Under the pieces are notes generated by a model. That model did not search any database, was not told where the DNA came from, and saw nothing but the letters and a program-made list of their open reading frames with translations. Below, in pieces: positions 46,999 to 57,398 of a stretch of 64,000 nucleotides of DNA (positions within the stretch are counted from its first letter, which is position 1; each line of letters opens with the position of its first letter). The position numbers and the translations under genes are program-made. This DNA is from Trichaptum fuscoviolaceum (Eukaryota; Basidiomycota; Agaricomycetes; Hymenochaetales; Trichaptaceae), in assembly GCA_910574455.1 (NCBI GenBank), contig CAJSYZ010000002.1, positions 1,637,671 to 1,701,670 on the forward strand, given 5' to 3'.

Positions 46999-47006
46999 GA
47001 TGATCA
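46999..47006. repeat. left target-site duplication of the outer transposon
   Basis: The octamer GATGATCA directly abuts the left inverted repeat and is repeated exactly at 50274-50281 beyond the right end. Confidence 0.85.
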
Positions 47007-47334
47007 CACCTTAGGCAACGGATTTCAGGGTCCAATAGGGCCTCTTAGGGGTAGTTCTTTTTGTAAAAGAATAGACCTAACCATATGAAAGCTCCCGATG
47101 TTCGTCCCCCTATTTACCCAAAGAAGTTCGTGAGACTTCGGTAGAATCCCAAAACATTCACGATGTTCGGCATTCAAGTTGCCGATGTTCGCGAGACCTT
47201 CGTGAACATCCGAAGCCACACGATCTTCGGGTAACATGGTACAAAATATGTAGTATATATGCACAAAATAAATACACTTACAATAACATAAAAAATGGTA
47301 GCTAAATGCTATATTTTATGAGAAGAACATCTGC
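47007..47334 (+). repeat. left terminal inverted repeat of the outer transposon
   Basis: Starts CACCTTAGGCAACGG and continues to the first ATCTGC unit of the subterminal array, where the two ends diverge. Confidence 0.85.
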
Positions 47335-47425
47335 AGAACATCTGCAGAACATCTGCGAGAACATCTGCAAATATCTGCAGAACATCTGCGAGAACATCTG
47401 CAGAACATCTGCGAATAACTGCGAT
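47325..47425. repeat. left subterminal array of GAACATCTGC units
   Basis: About nine copies of a 10-12 bp unit, GAACATCTGC(AG/GA), occur head to tail, some as AATATCTGC. The opposite array is at the right end in inverted orientation. Such arrays are often transposase-binding sites (inference). Confidence 0.8.
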
Positions 47426-47560
47426 GTTCGGCATTGCCGATGTTCGTGTATACACCAGAGAAGATCGTGAGACTGTCCAAGACCTTCGGCTAGTTGCCGC
47501 GAACATCGAAAGCCACACGATTTTCGACAGTAAGGTAGCAGACCTTCTTGGTACAAAGTA
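47426..47560. repeat. diverged duplicate of part of the left inverted repeat
   Basis: This stretch repeats the order of motifs in the terminal repeat (GATGTTCGGCATT, GCCGATGTTCG, GACCTTCG, AAGCCACACGAT) with many differences. The left arm therefore contains an older, decayed copy of repeat sequence next to the intact one. A third short match lies near 47833-47880 (ATATATGCATAAAAC, AATACACTTACAA). Confidence 0.6.
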
Positions 47561-47901
47561 CATATAACTCCCTTCCCATTGCGAAAAATCCGAAGTGATT
47601 TGAAGCGGAAATGAATAAATTATGATTTTGTCCGAATTATCGGAATGTCACGGTACTGTCTCAATGAGACTCCAATTCGGACATCAATAACTCCGTCAAT
47701 TCGTTGCTTAAAAATCTGAAACTTATATCGACAGAAACTAATAATCAAGACCTTTCCGTGTATATATTTAACTTTTGAACGCGACAATTAGTTCTTGAGT
47801 TACAGAGGAAACAATCAAAAAGTCTAAAATATTGAACTTTGTGTTACGGTATATATGCATAAAACAAATACACTTACAAGGACCCTTGTAAAATATAAGT
47901 A

Positions 47902-47909
47902 GTCATGCT
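47902..47909. repeat. left target-site duplication of the inner transposon
   Basis: The octamer GTCATGCT directly precedes the inner element and is repeated at 49280-49287. Confidence 0.85.
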
Positions 47910-47924
47910 TAGGGCATGACACGG

Positions 47925-48085
47925 GTGCACCTGCAGGTGCACCCGGATCCGTGAAGCGCAGGTACCTGCGCAAAAAAACTGATACCTGGATCCGACCCGG
48001 AACCGTGGGAAACGGATCCGGGTCTACCTGGACCCGATACCTGCAATACCTGCAGGTACCTGATACAACCTGCAGGTAATAACTG
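47925..48085. repeat. left subterminal palindromic repeats of the inner transposon
   Basis: Repeated variants of CAGGTACCTG, CACCTGCAGGTG and GGATCCGG occur several times within 160 bp and can pair with each other and with the right-end set at 49110-49255. Confidence 0.75.
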
Positions 48086-48479
48086 TAAGTAGTGTAGTAA
48101 TAAGATAAAAACAGAAATAATAACATACCATGTATCCTGGAGGTGGACAGCCTTGCATGGACCACGACCAGTCGAAAGGGCTGGCGGGGAGACGACTGCC
48201 TCGCCGCCAGAGGATTCGAGCTTGGTCGAATGTGGATGGGCTTGAAGAGGGCGAGGAGGCGGCGGAACTGGACGACGGCAGTGAGCGCCGAGGGTTTGCG
48301 ACGGTGGAAGTTGGCCAACGATGCGTACCGCTTGTGGGGCTGCATCATGAGTGCAGGCGACGGTGGGTGTTGCGGATGCTGGACGAGCGGCATGTCGAAG
48401 GCGACGAGCGGGATCAATAGCAAGATTAGTGCGAAGAAGGAAAGAAAAAAGCAAGAAAAAGACGTACCAGAAGACCAGT

Positions 48480-48925
48480 TCAACCTCTGCAGTACGAGAT
48501 TCTAGCTTGATCTTCGTCGTGATCCCATTCTGTTTTGTGGTCGTCCGCGCAGACGAAAGACAAGCGCGCAGTTGGCGAGGAGGCGGCCATTGGGTGCGGC
48601 CATTGGGTGCGGCGGGGCCGTCATCGTGGTAGGCTCTCTTGCACATGCGCGCTGCGTCAACGGCACCCTCCGTATGTTGCACAGGCACACCACGGCCATA
48701 GAGCAAGATGTCGAGCTCATAGAGGTTGGGACATACGACGACAGCGCGAGCGAAGGAGTGGTGGGGAACCTGATCTAGATGGTTGTAATCGAGTGTGCTG
48801 CGCAGGCGTGCAACGGCATCACTGAGCTCGCGGCCTATGTCATGCGGTCGACCGCGCGGGCGAACGACTTGCAGACGGTCTCTGAGCGCGGAGTCGAGTC
48901 CAACGCCCAGTTGGCGAGCGCGCAT
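48480..48925 (-). pseudogene. host-gene-like fragment inside the inner transposon
   Basis: On the minus strand, 48925 to about 48670 reads SALRDRLQVVRPRGRPHD, then RLRSTLDYNHLDQVPHHS and VVCPNLYELDILLYGRGVPV. CPNLYELDI(x)LYG recalls the N-terminal part of F-box/leucine-rich proteins expanded in mushrooms (recognised from memory). Downstream the frame turns into low-complexity sequence and element DNA, with no proper start or end. It is best read as a captured, non-functional piece of a host gene. The open frame 48925-47909 runs through into the transposon end and is not a real protein. Confidence 0.45.
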
Positions 48926-49109
48926 TTGGCGGGGAGGCGGTCATCGGGCTCGAGGTTGTCATCGCAGTCGCCAGGGTCAACAGAACGAGTATAACTTCCA
49001 TAGGGAGCTTCGAGAGAGCTCAGAAGTGGCCATGTCGAGTAGAATGTTGGTGAAAGTAGTGGTACATCGTTGCGTCCGTGGCACACAAAGTGAGTGCACG
49101 TGATTTACC

Positions 49110-49255
49110 GGGTACCTGCAGGTACCCGGTCAGGTACCTGGGCAAAAAAAATCCAAACCTGGACCTGCAGGTAACCGTGGGAACCAGGTACCTGCGCACA
49201 GGTGCACCTGGAACCGCAGGTATTTGAGCGCAGGTACCTGCAGGTACCCACGGAT
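49110..49255. repeat. right subterminal palindromic repeats of the inner transposon
   Basis: Several copies of GGTACCTGCAGGTACC-type palindromes and CAGGTGCACCTG, the counterpart of the left set. Confidence 0.75.
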
Positions 49256-49279
49256 GACCTGCACCCGTGTCATGCTCTA

Positions 49280-49287
49280 GTCATGCT
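49280..49287. repeat. right target-site duplication of the inner transposon
   Basis: GTCATGCT, identical to 47902-47909. Confidence 0.85.
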
Positions 49288-49841
49288 GTACAAGCACAGA
49301 AATAAACAAGTAGTATTCAATCTCCATAAGTAATATACTTGAAACTACTACTTGCAAGGACGGATACTCCGGGCCTTTCGGTGCAGGCCCGAGAAGTACA
49401 CATGAAAGTATTGTTTGATGCACTTAATTCAATATCAAGCCTGGTAGTAGCTCATCCAATGCCATAGGGCATAGTAATGTAGTTAGAGAAGGACTGAATA
49501 AATATTTCTTATGTTACTTACTGAGGGGTGGGGGCTTTTGGTAGAGAAGCTCTGTTCTGGACTCCGAGTCAGTCAGATCCAGTATGTATTGTTTCACATA
49601 CATACATTCCTCCTCTATTCAAGATTCTGAGTATTATAAGAGCAATTTACTTATTGAAACTAGTAGTGTATTACATGTGTAGTCACATATTAGGGTCTGA
49701 ATAGAACAAGACAATGCAATGGGGGGAGAAATAGTTAGTTGTATGCGGTAGATAAGTAAATGGATCATGCAAACGGACGGTATACTCTTATACGTGCTGT
49801 GATTGGCCAGCCCACTGAGGCAAACCCGAGGTTGCAATTTC

Positions 49842-49957
49842 GATGTTCTGCAGATGTTCTGCAGATGTTCTGCAGATATTCGCAGATGTTCTGCAGATAT
49901 TCGCAGATGTTCTGCAGATGTTCTGCAGATGTTCTGCAGATATTCGCAGATGTTCTT
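49842..49957. repeat. right subterminal array of GCAGATGTTC units
   Basis: About ten copies of GATGTTCTGCA, some as GATATTCGCA, head to tail; the inverted counterpart of the left array. Confidence 0.8.
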
Positions 49958-50273
49958 CTCATAAAATATAGCATTTAGCTACCATTTTTTATGTTATTGT
50001 AAGTGTATTTATTTTGTGCATATATACTACATATTTTGTACCATGTTACCCGAAGATCGTGTGGCTTCGGATGTTCACGAAGGTCTCGCGAACATCGGCA
50101 ACTTGAATGCCGAACATCGTGAATGTTTTGGGATTCTACCGAAGTCTCACGAACTTCTTTGGGTAAATAGGGGGACGAACATCGGGAGCTTTCATATGGT
50201 TAGGTCTATTCTTTTACAAAAAGAACTACCCCTAAGAGGCCCTATTGGACCCTGAAATCCGTTGCCTAAGGTG
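49946..50273 (-). repeat. right terminal inverted repeat of the outer transposon
   Basis: The exact inverted counterpart of 47007-47334 as far as can be compared by eye; ends CCGTTGCCTAAGGTG. Confidence 0.85.
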
Positions 50274-50281
50274 GATGATCA
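50274..50281. repeat. right target-site duplication of the outer transposon
   Basis: GATGATCA, identical to 46999-47006. Confidence 0.85.
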
Positions 50282-50693
50282 CCGTTGCCAGTGTAGACTC
50301 GCGTTTCATTTACCTCACTCCTAACCTCACGATAGATTGACAACTGGCTTGCGAGTCTATGATCACTGCCTATCCTCTTCAGTGTCCTCTTCATTTGTGA
50401 GGTTCGTTACTTTCATCCCGTCATCACTGCAACGAGGATAACACACTCCAGAGGCAACTACTACTAGTAGTAGTCCTGTCCAAATGCTATCTCTTCAAGG
50501 TGTGAAGGCAGCGAATTTATAAACGCTCATATTCTGCGTAAGGTCTGAGATGAATCCGTTACGGCCATCAAGTCATTAAATGCCGTTTTCCTCAGTGGCC
50601 GACTTGCAGCTGTCTGTTCTGGAATCGGAAAGATACACGTTCACCGACACACGAACACGTACCAGAGGAGCGCAGGTCCGGCGTTAAAACGAG
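50282..50693. promoter_or_regulatory. upstream region of the UPF0052/CofD-like gene
   Basis: This 412-bp gap separates the transposon from the start codon and should contain the promoter. It includes a short ACTACTAGTAGTAGT repeat near 50460-50475. The outer transposon sits only 420 bp upstream of the start codon and may influence expression (inference). Confidence 0.4.
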
Positions 50694-52752
50694 ATGAGCT
50701 CTACTCAAGAGAACACATTTGAATTCCTCTCCGCCTTAAACTCAAGACGGGAAAACGCTCAATCACACTCGGGAGCGGACAGCCGAGGATCATCTGTCTT
50801 CGACCTTCCTGTGCACTCTGAAGAAATACCCATGGCAGTGTCTCGACCCAGAATCTGGGATCAGCCACGAATGCAGGCTTCCTCGTCAGGCTCTCAACAT
50901 GCTGCACAAGCAGACCTTGATTCAACTTTGTCCGAGTATTCATACCTTGTCATTTCTGGAGGCACCGGGTGTAATTCTATATGCTCCGCATTCGGAGATG
51001 CGTGCTATATTCTACCTGTCTCGGATGACGGAGGCTCTTCGAGCGAAATCATTCGTGTCATAGGCGGTCCATCGATTGGTCTGTAATTCATGTGACTGGG
51101 ATTGTGGCTGGTGTTAATCAAACACTATGTAGGGGATATTAGGTCACGCCTAATCCGTTTGATCCCATCGTCCACACCAGGCTCTCCTCTGGACAGAATT
51201 CACAATCTATTAGCCTACCGCCTGAATCCCGAGAAGACCGAGCGTGATGCGCGCGACGAATGGCGGGATATCGTCGAGGGACGAAGCCCTATCTGGGACG
51301 GAATTCCACCAGATCGGAAAGAGGTCATTAGGGGTTCGTAATTCACGCTCTGGCCAACATCGCGCGTTGATTTACGTTTTAACAGGCTTCTTGGTCCACT
51401 TTGAAGGGGAGGTTCTGAGGAGAGCGCAGAAGAATTTCTCTTTCAGGAATGGCAGGTAGTTATCAGGTATTGTACATCATGCTACGTTATCTCTTACATT
51501 ACTCTAGTATAGGAAACTACTTCCTCGCTGCAGCGCGAATATTCTTCCGGTCCCTTCCATCAGCGATCTTCCTATTCTCTTCCATCACAAATAGTCAAGT
51601 AAGCTATACCACAGCTAACCATACCCTACTATGCTAATTGTCGGCGAGGCAGGCTAATATCGTCCCCGTCCTTGTCACTAATCATACGGTAACGATCGCG
51701 GTCGAGCTGGTGAGTTTTCCTTTCTTTAATATTTAACAGCGGGCTGATCCTAGAACCAGGAAAGTGGACGGACGATAGTCGGCCAATGTAATATCTCTCA
51801 TCCCGTACAATCTCAAACCTCGTTCTCGATTTCCATAACACCTTCATCCCCCGCGTACGAGATAGGAGAAGATTTCGATAACTTCAATATTGATGATGTT
51901 GAGCCACAAAACCTCGTCTTCAATAAAGCTGACGAAGGAAAAGAAGATCCTCTTGAGTCACGCATTAGCCGTATGTTCATACCTAAATGTATGTCATTCG
52001 CTGCTGGTCATTGAATCTACTTTGCTGCAGGCCTATATTACATCAATGCTTACGGACACGAAATACACCCGAGTCCCAATCCTGATTTCTTAACTCAATG
52101 TTCGCAGAAGAGTGTTCTTGTCTACTCTTGTGGTTCGTTGTGGACGAGGTAAGCCTACATTCTGGGACCATTTCACTTCTCCTTGACTTGGTTTTATCCA
52201 GTATCATCCCTTGCCTTGCCTTGAAAGGTGTCGCCTCGGCCATCGCTGCGTCAAAAACACTGAAGGCGAAGGTTCTCCTTCGTATGTTGCGGATTTATTT
52301 TCTATGTTCGGGTACCTAACAGGGCGCATAGTGAACTCCAGAAATGACCGAGAAACAGGGGGGTATACAGCTGTTGACTACATTAGGTTCGACACACGTC
52401 ATTATTTTGAGAGTTCAATTCACATAAAATTATAATGAACTTCCCTCAGGGCTATAACGCGTACGCTAAACACCCCCTACGGCATGTCTACGACATACAC
52501 TTCTTATCCTGTTCTGTCATACATTACGCACCTTGTCTACCTCAAGGGTGGTTCAGTGCCATTGGATGTTCAAGAAATTTCGGTAGGTTTCGCCTTCACA
52601 GCAAACTAAGGAATGCTTTACTTGCTCACCTCTTGTAGAATCTAGGCATCCGATGTGTGGAGGTGCAAGCTAATACTCACGACAAACACGGACCTATCTT
52701 CGATGCAGACTGCGTACGTAAGGCCTTGCGTACCATCCTGGTAGATAGTTAA
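50694..52752 (+). CDS. UPF0052/CofD-family protein
   Basis: Related to bacterial YvcK and CofD and to a conserved fungal protein of unclear role; the fold binds nucleotide-sugar or phospho-lactyl ligands (family knowledge). Start MSSTQENTFEFLSALNSRR. The first exon ends at 51078 and holds the Rossmann-like YLVISGGTGCNSICSAF and ILPVSDDGGSSSEIIRVIGG, the characteristic GGTG(x)N and DDGGS motifs. Later exons give GDIRSRL, SIGNYFLAAARIFFRSLP,  ANIVPVLVTNHTVTIAVEL, CNISHPVQ, SCGSLWTSIIPCLALKGVA and YGMSTTYTSYPVLSYITHL. The end is VRKALRTILVDS. All inferred introns are 45-75 nt and in frame, so the gene is complete. Its physiological substrate in fungi is not known to me. Confidence 0.9.
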
Positions 52753-52941
52753 AATGCAACTTTCCATTTGCTGAGCGTGATTGAGCCTTTTATTACAATG
52801 CATAAGTAAATAGTCGCGACCATGATATATGCCAGGTGCTCATGTATAAGCTATTGTTGTACTATCATACAGACATGTACTGTGCCATACTATAATATCC
52901 ATATATTAATATCGGAATCAACTGCATTTATGATCGTTTAC

Positions 52942-53938
52942 TTACGGTGAATCTTTCTTCGCTTCCTCGGGATGAAGACGCTTTTCCAGTTTCTCAAATT
53001 CCTGCAGCGCGATTACTTCATCTTCATCTAGCACCTAGACAAAAGTAAGCATTCAATCTTCTCTGCTATGAGTCTTGTCCAAACCTGTTCCACACCCTTC
53101 ACCTCTGGTATATAGTGCATTAGCATGCGCTCGATCCCAGTCTTCAGTGTGACTGTACTCGAAGAGCATCCACGGCAACTGCCCTTTAACTTCAATTTAA
53201 CAATCCCGTCGTCAGAGAATTCCCTATACTCGATGTCCCCGCCGTCCTCCATGATAGCCGGCCGAACTCGAGTCTGCAATAATTCTTTGATCATCGCGAC
53301 AGTGTCTGAGTCGGAGTCTAGAATTTGTGTATCTTGGGGACCGGCAGACTCCCTATCTTCTTCACTTCGGAAGAGTGGTTGTCCGGAGGAAAAGAACTCC
53401 ATAAGAATCGAGTAGACCTCGGGCTTGACAACAGACCAAGGAACGTCCGTATCTTTCGAGACAGTCACGAAATCGGGTCCGTAGAAGACTGTCTTGACGC
53501 CCTCGATGCCCATAAGTCGGATTGCCAGAGGTGATTTAAGAGCCGACCGCGTGTCGAGAAATTCTGCAGAGCCGTCTCGCATGACGTCCACTCCCGGGAT
53601 GAATTTTAGTGAATCATCGTTAGGTGTTGATTCTGTCTGAATGAACATGGAACGTGCTGAAGTATCTTCAGCCACAATACCCGCAAATATAATGAATACT
53701 AACTTAAACCTGGTGTATGCCTCCTTTGCACACTCTGAGCCGTCAGGCGCGATGAAGAAGCGGCATTAAGAGATGGGCCTGCGCCATTCACGAGGGTTGA
53801 GGCATACCGGTTCGCCAATAGTCGAGAAGCAGAAGCAAATGCATTCCTTGTAGACTGAGCTGCTCTGCCTGTGGAAGCTGACAACGTCCTGAGCGACGAC
53901 GAAGGTACTCTGAATGGCATGGTGATAGTCGAAGGCAA
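52942..53938 (-). CDS. NFU1: mitochondrial Fe-S scaffold/carrier Nfu1, about 297 aa
   Basis: Late-acting carrier delivering [4Fe-4S] clusters to lipoate synthase and complex I/II clients. Exons 53938-53710, 53656-53085 and 53034-52942. The start at 53938 (MPSTITMPFRV) or the in-frame ATG at 53920 opens an Arg/Ser-rich mitochondrial presequence. The N-terminal Nfu domain begins SMFIQTESTPNDDSLKFIPG and includes LMGIEGVKTVFYG. The C-terminal NifU-like domain has VRPAIMEDGGDIEY and the cluster-binding CRGC. The tail is Glu/Lys-rich and ends KKDSP. It is head to head with ALG1 over 265 bp. Confidence 0.95.
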
Positions 53939-54203
53939 AGTGTTGAACGATGAGCTCGTTGCTCAGGTCAGCGAAAGAGTTTGTCACGAATGACGATGAA
54001 GACAGAAAACTCAGAATTAGTCATAGAGTGATTACGCCACTCAGGCTCACTGTCATCACCGTGACTGGGCCACCAGTGATCGACACCCTCTTTCCTGATT
54101 GGTTCATAAGCGGTCAGCTACAGCGAGGCACACCAACAGCTTTACTTCAGCTATATCTTTCCTTCTCCTCCAAAACTATATGTACTTCCCATAAACTTCT
54201 CTC
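53939..54203. promoter_or_regulatory. shared divergent promoter of NFU1 and ALG1
   Basis: A 265-bp intergenic region between two start codons on opposite strands. No clear TATA box. A plus-strand frame across it (53950-54351) is a shadow. Confidence 0.5.
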
Positions 54204-56209
54204 ATGGAAACCTTTGATCTGGCTGGACAAATCTTCGTTACCCTTGTTGTCGTATATCTTGTCCGAAATGCCTTTCGGAAACGGGAGAAGGCGTTCCTAC
54301 GGTCTGTCGCAATCCTCGTGCTGGGAGATATTGGGAGGAGTCCACGTATGATGTATCATGCTGAAAGTTTCGCTCAGTCGAACTTTCAGACATATCTCAT
54401 TGGATACTCTGGTGAGCTACATTTATTCCCTAAGCCATCAGCAGCTAAAGATAAGATGGTCGTTCAGGCTCTACACCGATACCCTCTCTGGAACGTGAAA
54501 ATGTTGAACTGCTGTATCTGAACCAGACACCCACCTTCTTGAGATTTTTTCCTTTTCTCTTAACAGCGCCCATCAAAATTGCCATACAAGTAACGTCGAT
54601 CTTGTGTACACTGTTAATACGAATACCTCATCCACCGGAGTATATCATGGTGCAGGTCAGTCTTCTCTTCATGGTCCCAGTATCAAGAACATACCGGCTT
54701 AGCTTTCATGAAGTTAGAACCCACCTAGTATACCGACCCTTGCAATTGCGCAACTGGTATGCAAACTGCGAGGGAGTAAGCTCATCATCGACTGGCACAA
54801 TCTTGGATATAGTATCCTCGGCCTTCGTGTCGGACAAGACCATATAATAGTCGATATACATAAAAAGTAAGAAATCTCCTCCCGGTATACCTTCTTCGAC
54901 GGCTTATGCCACTCACAACTTTAGATTCGAGTATATCTTTGGCCGGGAGGCGGACATTCATCTTTTTGTCACAAAAGCAATGCAAGATAAACTTGTCAAG
55001 GAGTGGGATTTGGAGTGAGCTTGCTATCGCTAAGGGACGAACTAGAGACTGAATTGAAATTAGAGGTGCAAAGCAAGTGCTGCACGATAGGCCGCCATCG
55101 AACTTTAAAAAATCGGAGGCCTTCGAATCGCATGCTGTAAGAACAGTCTTTCCTTCGGTTTTCTCTGTATCAAGTAACGGCTGTTTGTGATAGATCTTCA
55201 TTAAACTCGCCGCCAGCCTTTCCTCTCCTTCGTTGAGGCGATTCTTTCCATCATTCAACATGCCTGAATCCACCCCATTTACTCACCTAGCCCCGGTACA
55301 AGTCACCGCTAACTCCATTGCACTCGATACCGAGATCTCCGATTCATATGTTCTTTTCTCTTCACCAACCAAGATCCCCGCACTCAGGCCTGATCGACCT
55401 GCTTTGTTAGTCTCCTCTACGTCATGGACCGCTGACGAGGATTTTGGCATACTCCTGAAGGCACTGGTAAAATACGAGAAACGGGCGAGACTGGTGAATG
55501 AGGAGATGTCGAAGGTCGCGGAGGGCGGCGTCAAACCCCAAAAGAGGCTTCCGAAGCTGCTAACAATAGTGACTGGTAAAGGTCCGCTGAAGGAACGTTA
55601 TATGTCACAGATTGCAAAACTAGAGAAGAGTGAGGATTGGCGATGGGTAAGGTGTAGAAGCCTTTGGTTAGAGGCGGAAGATTATCCTGTTCTGCTTGGT
55701 CCGTACTTGGATCTGATTCTCATTGGTACATGCGCTCACGCTGTCCTCCAGGCTCCGCAGATCTTGGCGTCTGTCTTCACTCAAGCTCTTCAGGTCTTGA
55801 CTTACCTATGAAAGTCGTCGACATGTTTGGTTGCGGGTTACCTGTTTGCGCTCTCGATTTCAACTGGTAAATGCCTTTCTTTCATCACTACCTTATATTC
55901 TTCATCTTTGTGATTTTCTAATCTAGCCTCAACGAACTCGTACATGACGGTAAAAATGGCCGTATCTTCCGTAATGATTCGGAGCTTGCAAGCCAAATCG
56001 AACAACTTTTAGGTGGCTTCCCGAATGCTACAGCATTGGAGAGTTTACGACGAAGCTTTAATCACACAATGCCACACGATTCACGTCATTCCTTGCCTAG
56101 GTCAGACGGAAGGGAATGGGAGTGGAGTACATGGTCGGAAAATTGGAATAGCGTGTTCAAACCACTTTTGCTTACGGATGTAGAACGTGAACGTGAACGG
56201 GCTCGCTGA
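54204..56209 (+). CDS. ALG1: beta-1,4-mannosyltransferase Alg1
   Basis: Adds the first mannose to the dolichol-linked GlcNAc2 on the cytosolic face of the ER. Start at 54204: [20 protein letters not shown] gives the N-terminal membrane anchor. Next come [106 protein letters not shown], and [20 protein letters not shown] then [14 protein letters not shown], all Alg1 signatures (GT-B fold, family GT33). The C-terminus ends RERERAR. Exons join with GT...AG introns, for example between [10 protein letters not shown] and GSADLGVC. It ends 125 bp from the convergent SBDS stop codon. Confidence 0.95.
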
Positions 56210-56333
56210 CTGTTTAAAACTATGTTTCTCAATTGAGGAGACCTTCTCCTATACATGTAAACGATACAATGGATGACTCTTTTAACTTTACACTGGGAAT
56301 CCTATCTCACAATTAATGGATACAAGTGCCATC

Positions 56334-57398
56334 TTAGGCGGAAGCAGCTGCAGCCGGATTGGCTGTCACTGTATGATCAACGATGTCTAGTCGTCCCTCT
56401 TTGCATTCCTTGTCCAGAAGGTCCTTGAACACTCGGAATTTGCTAGGATCGATTTGCAGTGTCTGCAAATAAACAATCGATATTTAGTCAATTTAGTAAA
56501 ATGGAATAACGAAAGTGTATGCTCACCGTCTCCCAAACAGTATCCCTCTTCTCACTATCTTCAACCTTATCTGCTTCTTCATGGATCTTAGCCTGCAGCT
56601 TCTCAACTTCGGTTGCGGGAATCGTGATTCTCACGCGCATCCTCGCGCGCTGGATCGGGAGTTTGGATTTGTCCTGCAAGAGTTTGATACACGCAAGCGC
56701 CTGGCTCTTCGCATTCTTGCTAGGCTCGACACTGAAGCCTACCTCGGCCATGGCTTTCTCGATGATGGCAAGAGAGTATGATCTCTGAGTCGCCGGGTCA
56801 ACGACACTTTCGGTCACTCTGTTTGCAATATCTTTCCGGAGATTCGTTAGTTCATGTTCGCGCTCTTTCTCCCCGACTTGTAGATCGCCATGCTTCAGAA
56901 TCTGATTCCGATCAGCAATCAGTTAGCGTCAAATTAAGTCCGACTTTATTGTGGAGCGCCGCACCTCCTTTACGATGTCTTCCTCGCTCAGCTTTCCGAA
57001 TGCTTTCTTGAGATCACCAGCTTTCGCCAGCTCGCCTTTCGAGACATTAACGAAGATGTGTGAGATCTGCAGAACATCGTCCAGATTTGTTTCCCTATAT
57101 TCCTATACCTAAGTATGATCGGATAAGAATGATTCCCGGTCTGCTCCTTACACGCCTTTTCGCCATTCCTGTACTTTATTCTTATAGCACGCAATCTATC
57201 TGCAGCAATGAGAACTGATATATATGATAAGAAATGATAGACGCTCACTTCAAAGCGCTTTCCACCTTTCTTCAACTTCACGATGGACACATTGGTCAAT
57301 CTGGTAGTTCATACTGATCAGCAATCTCCTCGATGCCCCGACAATATATAAGCGCATATTTACTTGATTTGATTCGAAGGCTGATTGATTTGCGGCAT
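56334..57398 (-). CDS. SDO1: ribosome maturation factor SBDS/Sdo1
   Basis: Releases Tif6/eIF6 from pre-60S subunits together with the GTPase Efl1. The start at 57398 gives MPQINQPSNQIK, spliced in phase 2 to LTNVSIVKLKKGGKRFE, then IACYKNKVQEWRKGV, ETNLDDVLQISHIFVNVSKG, KKAFGKLSEEDIVKE, GEKEREHELTNLRKDIANRV, and the C-terminal domain with RARMRVRITIP. The end is TANPAAAASA. The three SBDS domains are complete, about 260 residues as in other eukaryotes. Exons at the 5' end are very short (36-50 nt). Convergent with ALG1 and head to head with the BAR-SH3 gene. Confidence 0.94.

Larger units (their letters stand above)
47910..49279. mobile_element. inner hAT-like transposon, 1370 bp, nested in the outer element
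   Basis: Ends are inverted copies over 20 bp with one mismatch: left TAGGGCATGACACGGGTGCA; the right end, reversed, begins TAGAGCATGACACGGG. Both fit the hAT terminal pattern YARNG, and the exact 8-bp duplication GTCATGCT flanks the element. Inside each end is a dense set of palindromes built from CAGGTACCTG and CCTGCAGG (left 47925-48085, right 49110-49255), forming potential hairpins. The middle (about 48130-49000) is GC-rich and host-like. No transposase is visible. Insertion into the outer element must be younger than that element's own insertion. Confidence 0.87.
47007..50273. mobile_element. outer DNA transposon, 3267 bp, 328-bp inverted repeats
   Basis: The two ends are inverted copies: 47007-47334 and 49946-50273, each 328 bp, with no difference I could see by eye. 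Ends begin CACCTTAGGCAACGG. A GATGATCA duplication flanks both sides. Each copy carries the same 79-codon chance frame (47264-47025 minus and 50016-50255 plus). No transposase frame is visible inside, so it is non-autonomous and needs an enzyme encoded elsewhere. An 8-bp duplication fits hAT-like elements, while very long inverted repeats are also seen in Mutator-like ones, so the superfamily is unresolved. Excluding the nested insert the element is about 1.9 kb. Near-identity of the ends suggests recent movement or conversion between them. Confidence 0.87.

Noticed and set aside
47025..47264. 79-aa ORF repeated at 50016-50255
   Set aside because: It is the same piece of the terminal inverted repeat read in each copy; it has no family character and is explained by the repeat.
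47909..48925. 338-aa open frame on the minus strand
   Set aside because: It runs from host-like sequence into transposon repeats and ends at the element terminus; not a real protein as a whole.
34323..53938. A metal or Fe-S gene cluster (ISA1, copper fist, HEM3, NFU1)
   Set aside because: The genes are up to 19 kb apart, on both strands, and separated by unrelated genes, so clustering is not supported.
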